Assembly (NCBI GenBank): GCA_029891345.1 | Contig: CM057000.1 | Location: forward strand, 140,290,163-140,354,162 | Source: Dryococelus australis | Taxonomy: Eukaryota > Arthropoda > Insecta > Phasmatodea > Phasmatidae | Reading direction: 5' to 3' | DNA length: 64,000 nucleotides | Shown: one piece after another, positions 44,801 to 58,307 of the stretch | Numbering within the stretch: the stretch's first letter is position 1 | Layout of the letters: every line of letters begins with the position of its first letter | Notes under the pieces: model-generated | Told to the model about the DNA's origin: nothing | The model's input: the letters and a program-made list of their open reading frames with translations, nothing else | The model's database searches: none | Position numbers and translations under genes: made by a program

Positions 44801-47800
44801 AATGTATTCACCAGCCAGAAGCCTAGTCAGCGTATGGTAACCTAGTTGCCATCCGAAGTACAGTCTGGCATATTGTAATGTATTCACAGCCAAGGTGAAT
44901 AAGCCATCCAGAGTCAGTGCATATTGTAACTAGTTGTCCACCAGACTAGTACTAGTGTGCATCCAGATCATGGATATGTAATGTATTCACCAGCCAGAAG
45001 CCTAGTCAGCATATGGTAACCTAGTTGCCATCCAGAAGTACAGTTCGCATATTGTAATGTATTCACCAGCCAGAAGCCTAGTCAGCGTATGGTAACCTAG
45101 TTGCCATCCAGAAGTACAGTCGGCATATTGTAATGTATTCCCAGCCAGAAGCCTAGTCAGCGTATGGTAACCTAGTTGCCATCCGAAGTACAGTCGGCAT
45201 ATTGTAATGTATTCACCAGCCAGAAGCCTAGTCAGCGTATGTAACCTAGTTGCCATCCGAAGTACAGTCGGCATATTGTAATGTATTCACCAGCCATAAG
45301 TCTAGTCAGCATATAGTAACCTAGTTGCCATCCAGAAGTACAGTCGGCATATTGTAATGTATTCTCAGCCAGAAGCCTAGTCAGCATATGTAACCTAGTT
45401 GCCATCCAGAAGTACAGTCGGCATATTGTAATGTATTCACCAGCCATAAGTCTAGTCAGCATATAGTAACCTAGTTGCCATCCGGTAGTACAGTCGGCAT
45501 ATTGTAATGTATTCGTCAGCCAAAGCCTAGTCAGCATATAGTAACCTAGTTGCCATCCAGAAGTACAGTCGGCATATTGTAATGTATTCACCAGCCAGAA
45601 GCCTAGTCAGCTATGTAACCTAGTTGCCATCCAGAAGTACAGTCGGCATATTGTAATGTATTCACCAGCCAGAAGCCTAGTCAGCATATAGTAACCTAGT
45701 TGCCATCCGTAAGTACAGTCGCATATTGTAATGTATTCGTCAGCCAGAAGCCTAGTCAGCATATGTAACCTAGTTGCCATCCAGAAGTACAGTCGGCATA
45801 TTGTAATGTATTCCTCAGCCAGAAGCCTAGTCAGAGTATGTAACCTAGTTGCCATCCAGAAGTACAGTCGGCATATTGTAATGTATTACGCAGCCAGAAG
45901 CCTAGTCAGCATATAGTAACCTAGTTGCCATCCAGAAGTACAGTCGCATATTGTAATGTATTCACAGCCAGAAGCCTAGTCAGCTATAGTAACCTAGTTG
46001 CCATCCAGAAGTACAGTCGCATATTGTAATGTATTCCCAGCCAAAGCCTATCAGCATATAGTAACCTAGTTGCCATCCAGAAGTACAGTCGGCATATTGT
46101 AATGTATTCGTCAGCCAGAAGCCTAGTCAGCATATGTAACCTAGTTGCCATCCGAAGTACAGTCGGCATATTGTAATGTATTCGTCACCAGAAGCCTAGT
46201 CAGCTATGTAACCTAGTTGCCATCCAGAGTACAGTCGGCATATTGTAATGTATTCACCAGCCAGAAGCCTAGTCAGCGTATGTAACCTAGTTGCCATCCG
46301 AAGTACAGTCGGCATATTGTAATGTATTCAGCAGCCAAAGACCTAGTCATGCATATAGTAACCTAGTTGCCATCCAGAAGTACAGTCGGCATATTGTAAT
46401 GTATTCGTCAGCCAGAAGCCTAGTCAGCATATGGTAACCTAGTTGCCATCCAGAAGTACAGTCGGCATATTGTAATGTATTCACCAGCCAGAAGCCTAGT
46501 CAGCGTATGGTAACCTAGTTGCCATCCGGAAGTACAGTCGGCATATTGTAATGTATTCGTCAGCCAGAAGCCTAGTCAGCGTATGGTAACCTAATTGCCA
46601 TCCAGAAGTACAGTCGGCATATTGTAATGTATTCACCAGCCATAAGTCTAGTCAGCATATAGTAACCTAGTTGCCATCCAGAAGTACAGTCGGCATATTG
46701 TAATGTATTCGTCAGCCAGAAGCCTAGTCAGCATATAGTAACCTAGTTGCCATCCAGAAGTACAGTCGGCATATTGTAATGTATTCACCAGCCATAAGTC
46801 TAGTCAGCATATAGTAACCTAGTTGCCATCCAGAAGTACAGTCGGCATATTGTAATGTATTCGTCAGCCAGAAGCCTAGTCAGCATATAGTAACCTAGTT
46901 GCCATCCAGAAGTACAGTCGGCATATTGTAATGTATTCGTCAGCCAGAAGCCTAGTCAGCATATGGTAACCTAGTTGCCATCCAGAAGTACAGTCGGCAT
47001 ATTGTAATGTATTCACCAGCCAGAAGCCTAGTCAGCGTATGGTAACCTAGTTGCCATCCGGAAGTACAGTCGGCATATTGTAATGTATTCGTCAGCCAGA
47101 AGCCTAGTCAGCATATAGTAACCTAGTTGCCATCCAGAAGTACAGTCGGCATATTGTAATGTATTCACCAGCCAGAAGCCTAGTCAGCATATAGTAAACT
47201 AGTTGCCATCCAGAAGTACAGTCGGCATAATGTAATGTATTCGTCAGCCAGAAGCCTAGTCAGCATATAGTAACCTAGTTGCCATCCAGAAGTACAGTCG
47301 GCATATTGTAATCTATTCGTCAGCCAGAAGCCTAGTCAGCATATGGTAACCTAGTTGCCATCCAGAAGTACAGTCGGCATATTGTAATGTATTCACCAGC
47401 CAGAAGCCTAGTCAGCGTATGGTAACCTAGTTGCCATCCGGAAGTACAGTCGGCATATTGTAATGTATTCGTCAGCCAGAAGCCTAGTCAGCGTATGGTA
47501 ACCTAATTGCCATCCAGAAGTACAGTCGGCATATTGTAATGTATTCACCAGCCATAAGTCTAGTCAGCATATAGTAACCTAGTTGCCATCCAGAAGTACA
47601 GTCGGCATATTGTAATGTATTCGTCAGCCAGAAGCCTAGTCAGCATATAGTAACCTAGTTGCCATCCAGAAGTACAGTCGGCATATTGTAATGTATTCAC
47701 CAGCCATAAGTCTAGTCAGCATATAGTAACCTAGTTGCCATCCAGAAGTACAGTCGGCATATTGTAATGTATTCGTCAGGCAGAAGCCTAGTCAGCATAT

Positions 47801-49165
47801 AGTAACCTAGTTGCCATCCAGAAGTACAGTCGGCATATTGTAATGTATTCGTCAGCCAGAAGCCTAGTCAGCATATGGTAACCTAGTTGCCATCCAGAAG
47901 TACAGTCGGCATATTGTAATGTATTCACCAGCCAGAAGCCTAGTCAGCGTATGGTAACCTAGTTGCCATCCGGAAGTACAGTCGGCATATTGTAATGTAT
48001 TCGTCAGCCAGAAGCCTAGTCAGCATATAGTAACCTAGTTGCCATCCAGAAGTACAGTCGGCATATTGTAATGTATTCACCAGCCAGAAGCCTAGTCAGC
48101 ATATAGTAAACTAGTTGCCATCCAGAAGTACAGTCGGCATATTGTAATGTATTCGTCAGCCAGAAGCCTAGTCAGCATATAGTAACCTAGTTGCCATCCA
48201 GAAGTACAGTCGGCATATTGTAATCTATTCGTCAGCCACAAGCCTAGTCAGCATATGGTAACCTAGTTGCCATCCAGAAGTACAGTCGGCATATTGTAAT
48301 GTATTCACCAGCCAGAAGCCTAGTCAGCGTATGGTAACCTAGTTGCCATCCGGAAGTACAGTCGGCATATTGTAATGTATTCGTCAGCCAGAAGCCTAGT
48401 CAGCGTATGGTAACCTAGTTGCCATCCAGAAGTACAGTTGGCATATTGTAATGTATTCACCAGCCATAAGTCTAGTCAGCATATAGTAACCTAGTTGCCA
48501 TCCAGAAGTACAGTCGGCATATTGTAATGTATTCGTCAGCCAGAAGCCTAGTCAGCGTATGGTAACCTAGTTGCCATCCAGAAGTACAGTCGGCATATTG
48601 TAATGTATTCGTCAGCCAGAAGCCTAGTCAGCATATAGTAACCTAGTTGCCATCCAGAAGTACAGTCGGCATATTGTAATGTATTCGTCAGCCAGAAGCC
48701 TAGTCAGCATATGGTAACCTAGTTGCCATCCAGAAGTACAGTCGGCATATTGTAATGTATTCACCAGCCAGAAGCCTAGTCAGCGTATGGTAACCTAGTT
48801 GCCATCCGGAAGTACAGTCGGCATATTGTAATGTATTCGTCAGCCAGAAGCCTAGTCAGCGTATGGTAACCTAGTTGCCATCCAGAAGTACAGTCGGCAT
48901 ATTGTAATGTATTCACCAGCCATAAGTCTAGTCAGCATATAGTAACCTAGTTGCCATCCAGAAGTACAGTCGGCATATTGTAATGTATTCGTCAGCCAGA
49001 AGCCTAGTCAGCATATAGTAACCTAGTTGCCATCCAGAAGTACAGTCGGCATATTGTAATGTATTCGTCAGCCAGAAGCCTAGTCAGCGTATGGTAACCT
49101 ATCCACTAGCAGGAATTCTAGTCAGTGTATACTAACCTACTCGCCAGTTGGAAGCACGGTCAGAA
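41863..49165. repeat. 76-bp satellite array built from 38-bp units
   Basis: About 95 head-to-tail copies of a 76-bp monomer containing GGCATATTGTAATGTATTC and GTAACCTAGTTGCCATCC. Its two 38-bp halves match at 26 of 38 positions, so it is an ancestral dimer. The first four units from 41863 and the last units to about 49165 are single 38-bp copies with intermediate sequence. From 42.2 to 43.4 kb a 228-bp (3 x 76) period shows, marked by CCGGTAGTAC at 42312, 42540, 42768 and 42996. From 46.4 to 49.1 kb a 912-bp (12 x 76) period shows. Open reading frames in the array are by-products of the repeat. Confidence 0.97.
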
Positions 49166-52100
49166 TATAGTAACCTATTCGTAAAGCTAGTGATTTTTCG
49201 TGAAAAAATATGAGTACATGGTAGACTTCAATACTATAAGCATCCAAAAGCAGTTTGTAAATTTCCATTGGTTGCTGTCTGCTTAAGAAGGTGTTTTCAT
49301 ATTTGACCGAGCCACTCAGAATTCTGCGATATCGGCACTGCTCCTGTGTGATTCATGTGCAAACAGTTGACACGTGTCGAAAAGTAATTCAGCCAATCAA
49401 GATATGTAAATAACACTATAGTGTTTTAAAATATAACTTGCCTTGAATAATTTCTCAAAATTTCACCACCTATTTGCCATTTAGAAACCCATTCAATAGG
49501 GAACATCGCTCAGCATGCAGTAGTCAGTCAGGCACAAGGCTTGTTCCCAGAGCTTCGCGCAGCCAGTCGGTGAATGGGTACACCCTCATCAAAGGAACCA
49601 CCAAGCCATTTTGTCTCTCTGCCCTTACGTACTCTAAGGCATCTTTTAAACTAGCACGGCTACAAACGGTCTCTCGACTTTTGCATTTTTTCAGCTATAA
49701 ATGGCAACTTATTTAAAAAAGACAGTCAATCTAATATCTAAGGTGTTATCATATCTCAGGGACCATACTACCAATTTATTCATTATACATAGCATGTTTC
49801 AGTACTTAAAGATAACATTTATTCCGTTATTTACTAGCCTTTTAATAAGACTTATTAGATAACAACCCCATAAAATTTAGGCATCATATTACAAATCGTT
49901 GACTATTTATGCGAAACTCGCAGAGTTTAGTATTCAAGAATTTCTACAGAACTCCTAGTGCTTACAAAATTATTATTTTCAGAGTGGTGACCAAACAAAT
50001 ATTTTATTTCTCTACCATCATCAAACTGATTGAAACTCTGTAGTATGCTGGCGCAGGAGCAGATCTGGATTTTCAATGTTTTTGTTGGAGGGGAGGGTCA
50101 CTTCCGCAAATCATGCAAGCGTAGGGCTAGGCTTCCGAGTCAAAAGCAAAATAGGGAGGGCATTGTTTCATCATAATTTTAAGAATTTATTGAGAAATAA
50201 ATAAAATCATTATTTTTAATAATTTATTCTGATATTAGTTTATTTCAGTTTTAAATCATTCACAGGATATATTAGTGTCAATGTAATTCTTCGGGTAGGT
50301 GAAGGGAGGGGGGGGGGGGGTTCGTTTGTGCCCTCTGTCACTCCTCTGGATCCTTCCCTGTGCATATGGCACATAATAGAGTTTTCGTTTTGTCATTTCA
50401 TTATTGGAAAGCGTGGATTATGTCGAAACTCTAATAAAAATGTCTTGACCATCAGAACTTTTCGGGTAGTACTGACTCGCGTGGGTCTATCAGAAAGTTT
50501 TCATTTCTGGGAACTCAGTAAATAATGACAGAAATACATTAAATCAGAAATCCTTCAGTCATTGTGGGTCTTTTTATTGCATTCAGGAAGGAAAGTGTTG
50601 ATAGGGACCAATTAATTAATAAACAACAGAAAAAATTTCTTTTCATAAAATAAAATAAAAATTTGGAGAGGGCTTTATTAAATTATACAAAACAATATCA
50701 AAAATCATGAACTAAGTAAAATTGGTTGCACAAAACTTAGTAGCCTAATATACAGTTTGTGATATACCACTTATAATAAATATATATTATTACCAAACGT
50801 TTTGTGTGTAGCCAATTAAGAAAAAAAATCATAGTCCTGTAATTTGGGGAAAATTTACATTTTAATACACCGTAATTTATTTCAATAATATAATTAAATG
50901 TTGAAAGCATATAAATTTGGTTTCACTATACATCTGTTGTTATAGTCTGTACACTAGACAAAATCCCAACCCAGCCAGGAATTGAACAGACACCAGTGCC
51001 CCTTCTCACCTAACCAGAGAATACACCACGTGTACAACAGACATCTATAAGTGAAAGAAGAGAAAGAGTGTATAATATTTTTAGAACTATACACTCTTGT
51101 TTCGTGAAGTATGATGAGTCTGACACTGAATGACAGCAGAAAACATTTCTTTTACAATAATAAACTTGCAGTTTTCTCCTACCCCCCCTCCCCTCTAAAT
51201 CCTTACTAAATGTAAACACACTAGAAGTCCTTTAAATCATTAATGCCTCCGAAATCTTGTAGTAAACAAATTGCAACTTCACTCCTAATCATCTTCCAAT
51301 CATTTCTTTTAAATTCATTGAGTTTTGCGTGCTAAGATTACGCACTTTATTATTTTATGTTATAAAAAATTTTGGTACAATTAATTTCGAAACACTTGTA
51401 AACATTGTAAGGTAAAATTCCTGACCAGTTTACAATAACATGGTTTCTGAAGTCTGTAGCACTCTGACTTTTTTTTTTTTTTTTATGTTGAACCTAGGTA
51501 ACTTAGGTTGGAATAAGATTTATGAACCACTCTGTGCAAATAATCACTACACTTCAAATTACTGTAAAATCTCATTTACTTCGCTGATTTGATTTTTGGC
51601 ACTGTACAACAGATATAAAATATATATAAATTAAACTGAATACTCACAAATTGTTTTTGTGTTACAATTACCGTGATGACAATTTTCTGAAATCTGAAAA
51701 CTTAAATGTTTTGTAGGGCACGTGGAGCCGGCCTGGTACGGCTGTAAACGTACCACGCGTACACACACGTACGAGCCCGCCCTTATGGGTGGACTCGAAG
51801 TTATGATCTTTTTGCATGCAGACAAGTATGCTGACCTCAATACCTTTTTTTAACATGTGAAACTTCTTTTGTGGAAACCACGTGTAAATTGTTGCTAGGT
51901 GTGCACGGCGTTGCACTGTAAACAAGAGGGAAGCAGAGGGACTCCCTTTCTCTGCGACAATGGTGCAGACGACTACAGCGAACGTTTGCTGTGGTAGTGC
52001 AAGTGTGTCTTTCTGTTATGGTCTGCGGTAACCCCTGACAAAACCTTAGCATTTTATACACTTCGTGTCGTGGTTGCTAGTTCAGATTTAGATAGTCCGC

Positions 52101-52600
52101 TCACCCACAATTAACAACAGTTAAAATTAACTAACAGTATCCTTTTCAGGAGCATTTCGCACTCGTGCAGAGGAGGATGAATCTTGCAGAAGTCGTCTTC
52201 GATGAGTTTTCAGTAAGGAGGACCTGCAAGTAAAAGAAAAACCGAGCAGATTTTACTTCTGGGTTGTTCATGTCTTATCTAGCACTTTTGAAAGCCCAGC
52301 TTAAGATATAATTTTCTTACAATTTTGTATCCTTCCAACATATGTACAATTAGCATTTATCTTCAGACTCACTCACATTATCCATGCGTTGACCAGGAGA
52401 AAGCGTGGAATTTGTAAGGAAGCAAATGTGTTAATAATATGTAAATTTGGGCTCCTGTGTGTATAAAACAAAAAAGCCTTGACTTGAGTAGCCATAAATT
52501 TGTCTCAAATATCTCAATATATCAAGTCATAGAACTATTTTTATCAACTCCCTGCCAACTCAACTACGAGCATGAATGCCAGAGTGTATGTATACTGTAT
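49166..52600. other. Intergenic with SINE-like fragments
   Basis: No gene recognised. SINE-like tRNA heads on the - strand lie at about 50940-51020 (B-box-like TGTTCAATTCCTGGCTGGG) and 51765-51845 (AACTTCGAGTCCACCC). A guanine run is at 50310-50320 and a T run at 51470-51484. At 52278 TAGCACTTTTGAAAGCCC is a lone MITE-like left end. Confidence 0.4.
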
Positions 52601-52604
52601 GTAC

Positions 52605-52860
52605 CGAGTGAGGCAGCACAGTGGTAGCTCACTTGACTCACATTCGGGGAGGACCCGGGTTCGTTTCCTGGTCCGGCCATTCTGATTTCGGTTTTCAATG
52701 GCTTTCCGAAATCACTTCAGGCGAATGCTGGGATGGGTCTCGAACTAAGGCCGGGGCTGATTCCTTCCCCAATCCCTCTTCCTTTGCAACTTGCATAGTC
52801 GCTGTCGACAAGACGTTAACTCCCGTACTTACCTATACTGTGTGTAGTCATGAGCAGTGA
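52605..52860 (+). repeat. tRNA-derived SINE of polyneopteran type
   Basis: GGCAGCACAGTGGTAGCTCA (A box) and GGGTTCGTTTCCTGG (B box) head a body with GGTCCGGCCATTCTGATTTC, GGCGAATGCTGGGATGGG and TTCCTTCCCCAATCCCTC, ending near an AT repeat at 52860. The head-plus-body wording closely resembles SINEs I associate with locusts and related insects. This is the best taxonomic clue in the window. Confidence 0.8.
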
Positions 52861-53484
52861 TATATATATTTTTCTTCCAAAGCTTGATTTCAGAATTGCT
52901 TGTGTCACAGTTAACAACCATTATTGTTATTAAAAAGTGATGATGTGTTGTTACGCAGCTCGTGGGATGACATCCACAGCATCCGTAGGGTTGCCGACAT
53001 CTGCAGTGATGAGAGGAAATGAGTAAGTTAAGTTCGTGGACTGGCTGAACAGTGTCGCTGTGATGTTATCACCCGCAAAATATTCACAAATGGCAGATAT
53101 GAAATCAGGCTAACACCGTTCATGAATATGTTGTTTCATCTGGCATAGTTTCTGACATTTTGCAAATAACTTATTTTAATTCCCTTACTACTCACGTTAG
53201 TTCACAGATCGGTCGTATTTTGTTTTGCACTCAATTTTCCGTAGTGAATCGTGTCACAAAGTTTCGACCTGGAGTTCAGGATCAACCTTTATACATTGTG
53301 GCCGGAATTCACCGGTCATACAATGATGTTAGTTCCAAAATCTCAAGTTGGGTGATGAGTAGGATCTCAGACCGCCTTTTGTTGTAATTTCAGTGCCAAA
53401 CTTCGGGAAAGGCTCTTTATTAAATTCTGCAACGCAGCATGAGAGATTGTTCCCTTTCTTATTGTAGCGCACTGAATATAGTCC
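52861..53484. other. Intergenic, no feature recognised
   Basis: AT-rich, no supported gene. The open stretch 53160-53387 has no recognisable domain. Confidence 0.35.
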
Positions 53485-53910
53485 ATTCACGGTTAGTTCC
53501 AACTTTTCTGAAGCCTTGCTAAAGTTCTACTTGCAGAATATTCTTTCCACCTCGGTCAAACAAAGCTTAACAGAGTCTAGAAAATTACACCAAAGGGACA
53601 ACGTCCTGCATTATGTGCACTCAGTGTAGTAATATTTTTCAAGAGAACTATTTGTTACTAGTCATTACCAACACAGGTATTTTCTCCCTGTTTTTATTGA
53701 TATTGATTATAAATGAAATATTTTATTTATAGGTAAAGTATATGTACAAGTTCAATTTAACAAGAAATAAAATATTTTTATAGTAACGGAAGCATAAAAT
53801 GCATGGGGTACAGAAATATTTAGGATACAACCAAGCACATCGTAGATGGGGTGATTTTTCAAAGGTTTGGTTCAAAAAGTGCAAAGAAACTGAGAATAGA
53901 GTATAGTTAA
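53485..53910. mobile_element. Degraded element related to the GCACTTTT MITEs
   Basis: Left end AACTTTTCTGAAGCCTTGCT and right end TTTTTCAAAGGTTTGGTTCA then AAAAAGTGC. The left end resembles TTTTGAAAGCCCTGCT of the MITE at 58308. The right end shares TTTTTCAAAGGTT and GTATAGTTA with 1985-2045 in intron 1. The internal part is AT-rich and non-coding. Confidence 0.4.
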
Positions 53911-54109
53911 TGCCTGTCTTGGGCAAGTTGGCCTGGATGCATATTATACTTTGTCTCATCCCGGAGATATTATATTGGGTTTGAGTCATAATATTGAGCT
54001 GTCGGTATGTTGGTATGGTCAGCATGTGGGACTACGTGGGGTCTACTTTCAGTGGAGTCTACGTGTTTGTGTTGAAAGTGATGCTACAGTGTTGTTTGAA
54101 AGGTTTTTT

Positions 54110-54240
54110 TTTGTAATGGGGGTGAATGATTTTAGTCCGCCTGAAGACGGGAGCAGATGTGGGTTCCCGAAATGTCGCAACAAGCTCGTCTAAGGAAACC
54201 TGCTGTGTTCTTGTGTCGTCATCGTTGTGTCTTCCACTCT
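54110..54240 (+). repeat. Possible LINE/Penelope-like tail segment
   Basis: GCCTGAAGACGGGAGCAGAT followed closely by CCCGAAATGTCG resembles the 'CCTGAAGA...CGAAA(C/T)GTCG' hallmark seen near the ends of several retroelements. No RT is attached. Family uncertain. Confidence 0.3.
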
Positions 54241-55829
54241 TGTGCGAGATTATATTTTCGTCTCAGTGTTTATCTGTGCTGTCGTAGTTGTGTTGCGCCT
54301 GGTTTTTTCTTATTTTTCAGTTTGATTGAATAAACCAACTGTTTGCATGTGTCATCATTGTTATCTTGTCCTTGGTTTTTCATTTTTTTTTTTCCGTATA
54401 GTAATTTATTCTGTAATTTGATTTTTTTTTTTTTTTTCAAAGTTTTTTTGTAAATCTGACAGAATTCCTTTGGGAATTAATTAATGATTTATAATAAGCT
54501 GTATCTATATTATATTTTGACTACAGCCACTGTTGGGTCATATTTTGTGTTTGTTTCATGTCTTAGTCTTGTTTTTCTGTGATGACGTAGTGTAGCAATG
54601 GAGTATATTCAAAATATTTCACTTAATTACAGTGAATAAATTCAGAAACAAAGATGTTGAAGGATTCTGGCTAAACTTTCTACAAATATAAGCTAGATAG
54701 GTTTACGTTTATGTTTGAGTAAATGTACAGAAAGTGTGTTACAGGTGATGTTCACAAAAAAGGCATTATTTTATATTTGTATGAACCACCATTTGACTTA
54801 CAAATATTACTCGTGTAGAATAAATTTATATTATCATTAGTTGTATTATAGCATGGTGAAATCACAATTTTAGTTTGGTTTTTTGGGACGTACAAATAAA
54901 GTAGACGTAAACATTTACAGAAAATTTTAGCAAGGGTGACTAAAAGGTAATCTCGTAGTTCGTTTTAAGTTATGCTTAGCAAAAATTTATTTTATAAAAA
55001 AGTCACAGGCTGCAAAAGTTACATTATTTTGAATAATTTTGAAAAGAATTGCAGAACATTCGTAGCAGCATGGTCTTGAAGATTTCTTGAAGAAACTCAT
55101 GGTATCTTATTTAAATGTCAATTAGCACATTTCACTAAGTGAGTTAGTTTTTTTTTTTAATCATTGGTAGGTCCCAAAAACACTGAAATTTTAGTTTTGA
55201 CACTGCATTATGCAAAAAATAATTGTCCAAAAATATTAATGCGAGGAAACAGTACTTGTGAGTAATGTCTAGAAGCTGAAGAGTATTTCGTAAAAATTTG
55301 AAATCATGCATTATTTGGTGACCAGGACACCTAAGCATGAGGAAGGAATTATTCCCGAAGCTGTGTGACCAGTGGCTCTATGTTTGTAGTGGCATAGATT
55401 TCAGTACCAAAAAGAGTTCAAATACTACTCAAATTATAAATAAAATATCTACTTGAATGGGTTAAAGAGAATGTACTTTCTTATGACATTCCTAGGATAC
55501 TGACTGTGCAGCCAGTGGGGAAAGGATTTCATCGAGAAGACTGCAGCCAGTTTTACAGGGATCCAAAGTACTTTGTGTTAAGACCTCGCTGTCAGTTGAA
55601 CAAATATATTGCTATAATCTGATAGTTTATGCTATTCAAATAAAACTGATTGATTTAATCGATTGTTACGGGTGTAGTCAACAGTAAATAGGGTTACACC
55701 TAATTCTAAATATTTTTCTATCAATAAAAATATTTTATTAATTATTCAAGTAACATTGGATTGTATACATATAAATATTTATGTGATAAATCTTATAATC
55801 ATAATTAGCAAAAGGATCATACCACTTAT
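54241..55829. other. Intergenic, T-rich, no feature recognised
   Basis: Several T runs (54386, 54424, 55148) and AT-rich sequence; no gene supported. Confidence 0.4.
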
Positions 55830-56095
55830 ATTTTACACTAGCGGTTACCCGTTGCTCCACCCGCATGCAAAATATAAAAAACAGACCATCAACCAGCGCC
55901 TACTCAAATGGTTGCTGTCATATTTTATGTATCCCTTAAGAAACTGTTCATTTTTCTGAGCTGAAAAGTACCCTATGTTCTAATCCAGAATATAATCTAC
56001 CCCTGTACCAAAATTCATCCAAATCTGCTGAACCATTATGACGTGATTGAGTAACAAACAAACATACAAACTTTTGCATTTATAATATTAAGATG
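55830..56095 (+). repeat. RTE-like LINE 3' tail or its SINE derivative
   Basis: CACTAGCGGTTACCCGTTGC and CCCTATGTTCTAATCCAGAA are followed by TGTACCAAAATTCATCCAAA, TGATTGAGTAACAAACAAAC and TTTGCATTTATAATATTAAG. This order is the arthropod RTE-type 3' end with a short terminal repeat. Confidence 0.55.
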
Positions 56096-57689
56096 AAGTT
56101 ACACTGCTGAATGGGGAAAACAATTTCTGAATCGGAAGAAAATATTAGATTTCTTCTTTGGCATACCCTACTACAGTAAGACCAATACAGCCGATGGCTT
56201 GCGGAAACAGCTGACATGTTTGTAGGCCTGGACAGTGATGGATTTAGCGAGCCATTGAGGAGTGGCATACTTAAGGGCTGCGGCACTAAGCATTATGTTT
56301 ACATTCAAAGCACATGCTTACCAGCACACGTTAAGTTTTAATGCTACATATAAGTGTCAGTACTTAGTGGATAGACTATATGAATACATTTCTTTTTAAT
56401 TTCATGTTACCATGCTAAGAGTATTTATTAATGATGCAGTATTTACATTACACTTGGTTTCAAGAATAATCTAATTTTATCCTGTGTAAAATCAAATTCC
56501 ATGGAAGGGGCTCAAATCCCCTTAGCCCCCTCCCCCTTTTATCCGCCATTGTGCTTGGAGTTCGTAAATATCCACCTAACTTCGGCAACTTCTGGCACTC
56601 CCAAGTCGGGCAACGATACAGTCCATATTGTGAATCCTCTCTTAAATATCTTATCTTTATACTGCTGTTGTCCTTGGAAGAACCACTGAAGAGACACATT
56701 ATGGGGAAATTCAAGACAATATTCCTATTTAGTAAATGTAGTGTGGAATGCGGAATTAACGCAAAATATAAGTAGCATCAAACTGAGAACCAAGGCCCTC
56801 AATTCGAATACCAATGCGAGTTTAATTTTTGTGTGTAAAATTCTGTGTGCATGTGCTCGCACACAATTGCAATAAAGTTTGAAACAATTCCCAACAGAGA
56901 ACCAAGGCGTAGTAATCTGAGTTTAAGATACAAAATCATATGAAATTTAAATTTTTCCTTAGTTTTACAGAAAATCTCTTAGCTTTTCTGGATCATGGAA
57001 GAATATTTTGAAAATACTTAAAGTGTGTGTAAAAATTAATTACCGTAGATGCTTGAAAAGAAAACCTAGTAAAAAATATGGAATATTTGGTGTGATGCCT
57101 TAACGAAGTACTGTAGAGAGAGGCAAGATAAGATAAAATAAAGCTTGGTCTCAAACAATGGATTAGTTTTAACCCAAGCAAATAAAATAATTTTAAAAGT
57201 AAATTCCTCGTCGCAGAGTTAACCGAACTGTTAGACCTGAAATACAGAGTTGCTACCCTTTTGATAGTTTTCTAAACAGGAATGAAGTTAACACAGCTGC
57301 TGGTGAAAAACTCTAAGGTCTCTCCTCCAAAGGCACACTAAGAACCATGCCTGTTGAAATACCGAAGACTGGTGGGAACTCTTGAGTGAAGTATGTGGTC
57401 CCTCATGTCCCTTACTATGCCACTTAAACTTTACTGTCCCAGAACTGCCATTTATATACTACTATCTCAATTCCTAGCACCCATGCACTCTAAAATATTT
57501 TGGTTACTAAACTATTCAGTAGAATAAATCCTGCCATTTTTAATTACTACACAACTACATGCTGTGACTGTGCTGGAATTTTTATATTTTTAAAAATATA
57601 TTAAAAACAGTTCTGTAGTAAAATCATAATAATTTTATCGCCATGTAACATGGCAGTGTATTGAACTAAATATATTTGTACCAATAAAT
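56096..57689. other. Intergenic, no gene recognised
   Basis: AT-rich. A segment at about 56500-56550 is unusually pyrimidine/purine biased (GGAAGGGGCTCAAATCCCCT, then CCCCCTCCCCCTTTTATCCG) and may be a repeat end; no partner was found. Open stretches there overlap on both strands without a domain. Confidence 0.35.
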
Positions 57690-57890
57690 GTTAGTCCTGT
57701 CATGTGATAAAGAGAACCAGCAACCTATGTTTAAGGGGTTTTTCTAAACGTCAAGGGGGACCCGACCTTCCTCCGCCATGTTGGATTCTTAATTTTTCTG
57801 GGTTGTTTATATTTTTCAAATTGATTTCGGAAATATCCTATTCCCAACTAGCTATTGACCTTAAACAGCTGTACAACCATAATGACTGAA
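57690..57890 (-). repeat. Inverted copy of the 360-bp GCCAT-rich repeat
   Basis: On the - strand ATCCAACATGGCGGAGGAAG matches ATCCAATATGGCGGAGGAAT at 58993. The homology then breaks into GTCCCCCTT words. It is a partial copy in the opposite orientation. Confidence 0.5.
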
Positions 57891-58307
57891 CTATGAACTC
57901 ATAATTATATCACAATAATAACTCTGCCAAAATTAGGCAAAATAAATATTGCGATGTAAATACGAGTTCATATTACAGTCTAAACATCTGTACTACTGTC
58001 AGTGGCATGTAGTGAAGTGTTGAAAGGTAAGCTGGTGCTTGCTCACTGCTGTACATTATCGGTGCACGCAGCTGGAGCCAATAACCAGAGTGGAGCCAAG
58101 GGGAAACTGAATATATTCCGACCATTCACAAGCGAGCAGCAAGGGACCCGTTACACGCGTCCTGTGCCATCAGCTTCCGAGCTACGTTTTAGTGGCAGAA
58201 GTGTAAACTAGCAAGCAACAGGGTACAGCACCCAGCTAACACCAGCTTACCTTGCAACACTTCACCACACGCCACTGACTGCTATGTAATGTCAATAACT
58301 ATAGACT

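Noticed and set aside
44350-46169. Open reading frames on both strands of the satellite (e.g. repeated MATRLHMLTRLLA)
   Set aside because: They arise from the 76-bp period combined with indels, shift frame from unit to unit, and have no start or codon signal of their own.
41863-49165. CRISPR-like array
   Set aside because: Regular direct repeats, but there are no unique spacers: the whole 76-bp unit repeats head to tail, in eukaryotic DNA.
52605-52680. Functional tRNA gene
   Set aside because: A and B boxes are present but no cloverleaf with paired acceptor stem; the following SINE body explains it.
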